Shown here: positions 57,530-64,000 of the stretch, piece by piece
How positions within the stretch are numbered: position 1 is the stretch's first letter
Layout of the letters: each line of letters opens with the position of its first letter
Assembly (NCBI GenBank): GCA_018340375.1
Contig: JAFFJZ010000007.1
Coordinates: forward strand, 25,394,001-25,458,000
Reading direction: 5' to 3'
Source of the DNA: Gonatopus flavifemur
Taxonomy: Eukaryota > Arthropoda > Insecta > Hymenoptera > Dryinidae
DNA length: 64,000 nucleotides
Translations under genes and position numbers: made by a program
Notes under the pieces: generated by a model
What the model was told of the DNA's origin: nothing
Database searches by the model: none
What the model saw: only the letters and a program-made list of their open reading frames with translations

Positions 57530-57847
57530 TAACAGGGTCTTCCGATTGGCCCAATGATGGCTTATGACTGGATCACAGCCGGAACCAATCGTACGGTGAT
57601 GGCACTAATTGATGCGCCAATGGCACCTATCAATGATTGCGAGATGATAACTTGGGCACAGCAATGGCGAAAAATGAAAGGCCGATGATAGAATTGATGA
57701 CTGGCATAATGATTGGTCGATTATCGAGGGTTTTGATTTTTGAATACCTTGTCAGCCATATGTCTTGATGGGTCATATCTCGGACAGCAATGAGGGATCA
57801 ATCATTGGCCGTTTATTGGCTGTTTTTCATGACTTGGCTTCCTGTAT
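57530..57847. repeat. Motif-iterated element, CCAATGATTGGC type
   Basis: About 300 bp dominated by CCAATGAT, GATTGGCC, ATTGGTCGATTA and CAATCATTGGCC words in both orientations, G+C-richer than its flanks. The edges (AACAGGGTCTTCCGATTGG and, inverted, TACAGGAAGCCAAGTC) pair weakly. Non-coding. Confidence 0.5.
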
Positions 57848-57849
57848 GG

Positions 57850-59580
57850 GACCCTCGATGTTTCTATTCATTCCATTTTACATTATCATTCTGAGTAAAT
57901 TTCACAGAATTATGTGAAACAAAATTCAATCTGTGCTGATTTGAAAAATTCTGATCTTTCAATGAATTTGAACAGGACATTGACATAGTTTCCCTCACAT
58001 GTTCATCACAAATTTCAACTGAGTTCCATAGAAAATACCTAAAAGCTTCTAAAGCGTAAGGCCGCGGACATGACGTTCGGAACTGTGAATCCATCGAATT
58101 GAGATTCTTCGTTATTGAAATTTCTATTCGTGAAACGATAGTTTCTCGTTGATGCCATGGGAGACATAAAATCTATCAAGTCTAATGATATGTTGACAAA
58201 CTTTATGACTTTGTAGTTCTTAACCGATGCGAAACTATGAGCAGGGAACTATGGACTATCACATGGATTATGCAATAATCACTACGTCAATAAGTACTGC
58301 AACGATGATACAGTTTCATATAGAAAATTTTATCACTTTGACGTACATGAATTTCAAGTCACAACGATGCGTACAAACGATTCTGTAATCAATCATCACC
58401 AGTTTTGTACTATTGAACTTTCATTCTACATAGAATGTACAGTCTTTGATAAAAATTTCTTGGTTCCCCCAATACTGATGATAAAAAAATATAAACCAGC
58501 AGCAAAGCTGCCAACCGAAGCTTGGGGATCCACATCCATTCGATGTTGGTTGATGAGTAGCTGAATCTTGCATCGATATTGGGAATCATCATCTTCATCG
58601 ATCAATGTAACAACATTGAGAGAAGAGTTGGTTTGTGACAAAGGAGGCTTCTGAATTGTAAACAAACCATCATTTGGGTCAAATAAAATTCGTTAGTAGT
58701 CAAAGAACCTTATTTGATTCGAATAAATTCGTTGGTACTTCTTTCTCAGTGAACGGTTTAAGGGTATGTCTCAATATTGTATGTGGATCAGGCCACGTGG
58801 AATCCACGAAAAAAATTGGTTGCGGCACTATTTCAGATTTTAGTCATGAAAATCTCCTGTGAGGTGTACAAAAAAATTCATGACCATTGATTTTTTCATT
58901 ACATTGTTCAATATCTCCCATGTATTTACTCGATTGATCTGAAAATTTCAGGAAAACTTCTTCGAACACTGACGAATGATTTGGTTCAGCTTTGAGTTTT
59001 GACAAATGAAAAATTCCCTCGATACTTTTTTCCATGGGAATTCGCAAGCGCGTGTTCTCAACAGCGTTTTTTTATTATTCCATATTCATTGGAAGATTGA
59101 CAAATTTAACTCAATACACTGGAGAAAAAATTTCGTCAAATGCCAATCCCATTCTGTAGTTGGAGATTTTCTATAAAACAAATGGATACCATCGTCAAGT
59201 TAATGAATATACTGTCAAATTAACAGAAATGAGAATAAACATTCTCAAACTTCAACAAACTCCAATGAGAGTCAATAAATTTCATGAGAAGTTGTTGAAT
59301 TTTGTGGACAATTTGTTATGGAATTTTACCGAAATTTTGTTGAGTCCAGTTGAATTTTGCTAATTTTCAATGAAAACTAAATGTGTCAAGAGTGAAGGAA
59401 ATTCAACAAAATTAAACACCGAAACACAAATTGGAATTCAAACTGTCGAGGATATTCAAATTTGTACTAAATCTCAGTTCCTGTGAAATGTTTTCAAAAT
59501 TTATCTTTAAATTCACACTACACATACTATACAATCATACTAATATGAAGTGACTTATTACATCGGTCGATCGCAACCGT
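57850..59580. other. Gene-less stretch with MITE hints
   Basis: No gene is recognisable. CACTGGAGAAAAAATTTCG after TA at 59,115 looks like a left MITE end, and the following 250 bp iterate TTGAATTTT/AACAAACT words, but no matching right end was found. Confidence 0.4.
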
Positions 59581-59662
59581 ACCATGGCGGAGAGGTCCAA
59601 CGCAAAGGACTAGGACAAGTTATTTCGGCCACGACGTGGGTTCGAATCTCCCGATGATGGTT
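59581..59662 (+). ncRNA. tRNA-like sequence with class II (long variable arm) layout
   Basis: ACCAT at the 5' edge pairs with ATGGT at the 3' edge as a partial acceptor stem. GGCGGAGAGGTCCAACGC fits a D arm with box A, and GTGGGTTCGAATCTCCC a T arm with box B. The 82-nt length and the gap before the T arm resemble serine or leucine tRNAs with a long variable arm. The anticodon stem is unclear, so it is a pseudogene or SINE head. The element at 59,670 begins only a few bases downstream. Confidence 0.5.
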
Positions 59663-59669
59663 AAGAGAT

Positions 59670-60356
59670 CCCAGTAAACACACGCACGTTTTAAAAACGT
59701 CAAAAACAGTCAATAACCACACGTTGTGATTTAGTAATATTCTTGCGTTGATTCAACGTAAAAATGTCACGGCAGATCACGTGTTTTTCAACTATAAAAT
59801 AGCGTCATATCAACGGTTCGAACATCGTTTAAAAGACGTCAAATATTGACGTGTCCTAATGATGGTTCTACACCCAGAGAAATTTATATTTGGATTTATT
59901 TAAATTGATTAAACTTTGTTTGAATCAATTAAATTTCTACTTAAATATGAACCTACTAGAGTTTTAGTTGAATCAAATAAAAAATGTATTCCATTCAAAT
60001 AAACCTTTATTAATTTCAAATAAAATTTACTTGAATCGAGTAAAATTTCATTGGATGCAATGAAATGTGTAGTAGGTTTATATTCAAGTAAACTATTTTT
60101 CTGGGTAAACACAAGGTGTTATGAACACATTTTAAACGCGTGATTCAAACCCGTTCAAAACATGTTTTTTGAGGACGTCGTTTGATGGTTATTTTTGAAT
60201 ATTAGTTTAAATGACGCGTCATCAAAACGTAATTCCAGGTCATTCATTTTCCTATCAAATTTCAACTGAAATCAACGTTATGAAATCAACGACTGACGTC
60301 CGTTTGACAGTCTAACGTTCTTTCAACGTTGAAATAACGTGTGTGTGTTTATTGGG
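59670..60356. mobile_element. TIR element with iterated AACGTT motif
   Basis: The ends CCCAGTAAACACACGCACG and, inverted, CCCAATAAACACACACACG are flanked by AT on both sides. The interior on either side of the nested MITE (59,871-60,105) repeats AACGTC, GACGTT, CAACGTT and ACGTGT words in both orientations. No ORF. Confidence 0.7.
59871..60105. mobile_element. MITE nested in the AACGTT element
   Basis: It is bounded by CACCCAGAGAAATTTATATT (after TA at 59,869) and ...AACTATTTTTCTGGG before TA. The interior iterates TTGAATCAA, TTTATTTGAA and TAAACTT words. An inverted pair (AACCTACTAGAG, TAGTAGGTTTAT) lies in it. No coding capacity. Confidence 0.6.
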
Positions 60357-60649
60357 ATGTTCAATCTTCAACGACTACGATCACGACATAATTGAACAGT
60401 TAATAAACGAAGTGAATAAATCCATGAGACAAGAAACTTATTTTGTATCCTCCGAATAAACATGAACATATTTCTCATCGTCGATACGTAACACCATGTT
60501 GAACAAAGCATAAAACAAAAACCAATGGACGAACCCATTTATCAGAAACAATTCGCTGCGAATTCCAGTTCAAAATCAATTTTAATTTCAGTCTAATAGG
60601 GATTAATGTTAGCTGTATCCTTGTTTGCATTTGAGAAGGCTTTCCAGTG

Positions 60650-60982
60650 GCTGACTTTGAGTCTATCGAGTCTGCTTTTGGCTGCATCTTAACCATAGAA
60701 CAGGCACGTGAAAAACACAGGAATTTTCAAGTGGCGTATCTTATTCAAAACCTAATAGATTTGAATTCACTATGGATGTTGCGGAAGTTTGAATCGTTTA
60801 TTGAGACGAATTGTCAATCGAATAACAAAATACTCAGCTCATGAACACTCAAAATCTTGTATTACATTCTTCAAATGATGCTTCCAATTCTAAGGAGTTC
60901 ATTCTAGGAGATAAACACCAATAATTCATCAGATTTTGTGAGTTTTAATTTTTGTTTCGTTTCTATAAACGATTCAAACTTC
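60650..60982. repeat. Dispersed repeat B, copy 2
   Basis: GAAGTTTGAATCGTTTATTG (60,784) to TATAAACGATTCAAACTTC (60,982) are mutually inverted ends. The interior matches 54,063-54,271 in ATTCATCAGATTTTGTGAG and TACTCAGCT, and the likeness extends left to about 60,660. Non-coding. Confidence 0.55.
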
Positions 60983-61038
60983 GAGAACATGATGGATGGT
61001 TTTCGTTCGTCAGGGCTTATAGTTAAAAAATATTTAGG

Positions 61039-62137
61039 TTGAGAACTATTCTCAATAAAGGGATGCTCAACCGCTGGAAAAGAAAAATTTATTGTAATTA
61101 TGTATCTAATGCACTAGATGATAACTGTCAGGTGGATACTGTTTATACGGATTTTACGAAAGCCTTTGACACTGTTGATCATAATATTTTACTGTCTAAA
61201 TTATATCACTTGGGTATCCGTGGTAATATTCTCAATTGGATCAGTAGTTACTGGAGGAATAGAACCCAGACTGTAAAAATTATGAATTTCACTTCCAGAA
61301 TCATCAATGTCTGCTCCGGTGTTCCTCAGGGATCTCATTTAGGACCACTACTATTCATTCCTTCCATAAACGATATTGGTCTCAATTTTGAGCATGCAAA
61401 TTATTCACTTTTTGCTGATGATTTGAAGTTGTTCATGAGAATTTCATCTCATATTGATACCGTTAAACTTCAGGCTGATTTGTGTAGATTTTCGATTTTC
61501 CATATAAGGTAAATGGTTTAACGTTAACCACAGTAGTGAGCTTATGCGATTTGGGTATTACAATTAATGTTACCTTTGATTCCACCACCCACTATCAAAA
61601 TATGGTAAACTCTGCGATGAAGCAGCTTGGATTCTTGAAGCGCATGTCTAAGGATTTTAAGAATCCCTCAACATTGATTTCTTTATATAATTCTTCAGTT
61701 AGACCAAGTTAGTCTCAAATTTGGTGTCCTTATCAGGCCAAATATTGTTTACTCATTGAGAGGGTTCAGCACAAGTTCTTGCGTTTTTTAGCACACAAAA
61801 ATCATACTCCCATGATTATGATCTAATAATGAGTGTATTCAGCATGACCTCTCTTGAATCTCGAAGACTGAAAAATGATTTGTTATTCATTTTTAAGATT
61901 ATTGATGGTCAAATTAGTTGTCCTGAACTTCTCTCACTTGTGAATTTCAATGTACCGTCGAGGTCTCTCAGAAAACCACTCTTATTCAATGTCCCTGTTT
62001 TTTCTTCGCGCTTTATTTATACTGATCCAATCAATCGTATTTCGAATCTGGCTACTAGCTTCGGAGAAGAAATTGATTTCTTTTCTGGATCTGTTTCTAT
62101 CTTCAAATCTTCTGCGATCAGGGTCTGTACTAATTAA
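61039..62137 (+). pseudogene. Broken reverse transcriptase (non-LTR ORF2, jockey/CR1-like)
   Basis: The first segment (61,039-61,512, 157 codons) carries the reverse transcriptase core: VYTDFTKAFDTVDH (residues 35-48) with the first catalytic Asp, SGVPQGSHLGPLLF (93-106) and the FADD box (125-128) with the paired catalytic Asps. The C-terminal side of the palm is then deleted or shifted. From 61,548 the frame reads DLGITINVTFDSTT and on through NSAMKQLGFLKRMSKDF, FRAME-internal TAG after YNSSVRPS, then WCPYQAKYCLLIERVQHKFL up to a TAA. From 61,829 a third frame gives the C-terminal tail (LESRRLKNDLLFIFKIIDG ... ). An upstream bit in a different frame (KGCSTAGK, about 61,057) suggests an extra frameshift. 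The endonuclease domain and ORF1 are absent. Multiple lesions mean no active enzyme. Confidence 0.85.
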
Positions 62138-62309
62138 GAGTTGTTTTATGAATAATTCATAGATTTTAAGCCTGCGTTGTGGAAATTCTTTTATTACAAC
62201 ATTTCTTTTTGTAACACCTGCCATATGCTGAGTACTCACATTTGTACACAAAGGGCGTAATAGCCCGTTGAATGAATGAATAAATGAATAAATAAATAAA
62301 TAAATAAAC
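61039..62309 (+). mobile_element. 5'-truncated non-LTR retrotransposon
   Basis: It comprises the decayed 3' portion of an ORF2 (61,039-62,137), a 3' UTR of about 130 bp and a tail of (GAAT)n/(AAAT)n at 62,269-62,308. The tail and the missing 5' end are typical of target-primed insertion. The left edge is approximate because the reading frame is already shifted there. Confidence 0.75.
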
Positions 62310-62399
62310 TTTTGGGGTCTTAAAAGACTCCATATGCCCATTATAAGGTTAAATTCAGCTCATTCTAACTGAAATTAAGTTTTTCTTTTTACAGTGTAT

Positions 62400-62661
62400 A
62401 TGTGATTGTTACACTTTTCTTCGTACAGAATATCGCTGAGATGATCTCAGCTATATTTCAAGATGTCTCCAGAATTTGACAAAGAATGTTACCTCAATTA
62501 TTTCAACAATATTTCAGAATATTTCCAGAATGTTACAAAGATGGTGACATGAGACATCCTGGAGACATTCTGACAATCTTCTTGAGACATTTTCCAGAAT
62601 ATTGCATATTCCAAATGTAATATTGTGGCAACATCACCGAGACATTCGGTGCTGTGTGGGT
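62400..62661. repeat. Motif-iterated element, GAATATTCTGG type
   Basis: The interior repeats CCAGAATATT, ATATTTCAGAATATTTCC and GAGACATTCTG words in both orientations. The right edge TGCTGTGTGGG (62,661) resembles the CCCACACAG ends at 8700/10,841. The left edge is not found. Confidence 0.45.
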
Positions 62662-62710
62662 GTATATGTTATCTTTAAGAGCTTTGTGATGTCTGGGAAC
62701 TTAATTACAT

Positions 62711-62850
62711 CCCTGATGAAAAAAATCCGTTCAATCTCATTAGGGAATGAGAACATTGAACAAGATTGAATGAGAAGTAACAGGAATCTCATTGAATCTG
62801 ATTCAATGTTCTGATTCACTAATGGGATTCAATGGATTTTTGTATCAGGG
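62711..62850. mobile_element. 140-bp hairpin MITE with CCCTGAT ends
   Basis: CCCTGATGAAAAAAATCCGT and, inverted, CCCTGATACAAAAATCCATT are flanked by AT on both sides. The arms pair on through CAATCTCATTAG and AACATTGAA. The AT-flanked CCCTG end links it to 46,251-46,477. Confidence 0.7.
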
Positions 62851-63115
62851 ATATTACACTAAATTCAATCGGTTTTGGATATCAATACACACAGATACAG
62901 AATTTTGCATCCTAATTGAAGAATTCAAAATTTACAAGATTCCTAGATGAAATGTGATGGAGTTGGAAATATAATCACTGTTCAGGAACAGAATATGTGA
63001 AATAGAGCGAGAAGTTCATCGATCTTCCAGTACGAATTAACAAATTGGAAAGAATTGATAATTTTTCTATATATAGTCACACTTTTCCTTCGTACTTGAA
63101 ATACATAATTTCTTA

Positions 63116-63380
63116 CACTGAGAGAAAAAATTTCCGAGAACAATAAAATATTTAGTTGAATAGTCGTCATAAAATACTCAATTGGTTTGAATAAACTTTC
63201 ATTGACTCAATCAAATGACTGTTTCCATTGATGAAATATTTTCTAGCGTATTATAAAATTGGTTGATTGAATAAATATTTAATCGAGTCAATGAAAGTTT
63301 ATTCAAACCAATTAAGTATTTTATGACGACTATTATTCAACTAAATATTTTATTGTTCCCGGAAATTTTTTCTCTCAGTG
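63116..63380. mobile_element. MITE with about 100-bp near-perfect arms
   Basis: The ends CACTGAGAGAAAAAATTTCC (both arms, inverted) are flanked by TA at 63,114-63,115 and 63,381-63,382. The arms stay almost identical through ATAAAATATTTAGTTGAAT and AATAAACTTTCATTGACTC. No ORF. The preserved arms indicate a young insertion. Confidence 0.85.
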
Positions 63381-63382
63381 TA

Positions 63383-64000
63383 GTTGACAGTGTTTGATAC
63401 CTCGAATTAAGTTTTTATATCTCAACTTTTGATGAAAAATCGGAGATTTTTATGGCTTGAATCTTGTGAAATGGAGTTTCTTACGCCTGTTGTAGGAGAA
63501 GTTTTTTTCGAATGATCCAACACCGATTGTGTTTTCTCCTTCGAAGTTATAGATAGCGATTCATCACTGAAATAATAAGAAGAGAATAAAGGGGTCGTTC
63601 TAAGTTGATTCATTGATGTTCTTACTTCGATATTTCAATTTCAAGGATAGAATAAAAGTAAAGTCATCATGGACTGTATTACAATCCAGTATCTATGACA
63701 ATAAATATCTGAGTATATTTGAATTTTCAATTAAAATCCATTCAAGAATTCGTGCACTCTTCAAATTCAACCGTTGTAAATCAAAACTACTTGGCAACCC
63801 TACAATTCTGCGAATTTTTGAGTAACAAATCTTACACCTTTTGTTCGTGGTGAACAAATGTTCATGTTGATATGTATCAAAGAAATATATGAACAATTTT
63901 TTATTAGAATTTTACATTGTAGTGTGAAAAGGCAATATCCTTTCTCATTTGCGAAAATGATCAGTGAACGAAAATGAGGATTGGAGAAGGGAAATTGTAT
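63383..64000. other. Gene-less right edge
   Basis: No gene or defined repeat is seen up to the end of the window. Confidence 0.4.

Noticed and set aside
61039..62309. LTR retrotransposon or viral polymerase
   Set aside because: The reverse transcriptase motifs (VYTDFTKAFD, SGVPQGS, FADD), the simple-repeat 3' tail and the absence of LTRs point to a non-LTR element.

Overview
This window looks like non-coding DNA from an arthropod nuclear genome, most likely an insect. It is AT-rich, contains no convincing host protein-coding gene, rRNA gene or bacterial-style operon, and is packed with eukaryotic transposon remains: two mariner-type DD34D transposases, a pogo-type element, hAT and piggyBac-like miniature elements, and two 5'-truncated non-LTR retrotransposons. 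The order cannot be fixed from the sequence. The absence of host exons over 64 kb suggests a long intergenic stretch or a large intron; one weak first-exon candidate sits at the extreme left edge (1-120).

Layout. 1-6.5 kb: featureless AT-rich DNA. 6.5-13.2 kb: a dense nest of miniature inverted-repeat elements (MITEs), with a possible Russian-doll arrangement at 7.8-11.7 kb, a hAT MITE and two tRNA-like sequences. 13.2-17.8 kb: little structure. 17.8-19.2 kb: a pogo/Tigger-type element that kept only the DNA-binding half of its transposase gene. 20.6-24.6 kb: several inverted-repeat elements, including a composite that encloses another MITE and a tRNA-like sequence, and a 511-bp foldback. 26.4-35 kb: hairpins, a 1.2-kb foldback with nearly identical arms, a TTAA-flanked foldback and a decayed mariner tail. 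35-39.4 kb: little structure. 39.8-41.4 kb: nested MITEs with another tRNA-like sequence. 42.9-44.9 kb: a TTAA-flanked foldback carrying a non-LTR fragment and a MITE. 45-47.7 kb: a very large degenerate foldback built of a GGGAAATTTCCC-like motif, with a hAT MITE and another MITE inside. 48.0-49.2 kb: a nearly intact mariner. 50-55.2 kb: foldbacks and piggyBac-like and hAT MITEs. 59.5-63.4 kb: a class II tRNA relic, nested MITEs, a broken non-LTR reverse transcriptase with its 3' repeat tail, and two more MITEs.

The genes do not form a pathway; what links them is mobilisation. Most small elements have no coding capacity and show TA, AT, TTAA or 8-bp flanks, pointing to Tc1/mariner-like, piggyBac-like and hAT transposases supplied in trans. 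The most distinctive features are (i) tRNA-like Pol III promoter modules inside terminal-inverted-repeat elements, (ii) elements whose whole length is an iteration of one short palindromic motif, and (iii) a pogo derivative with an intact DNA-binding-only ORF and seven copies of a candidate binding site.
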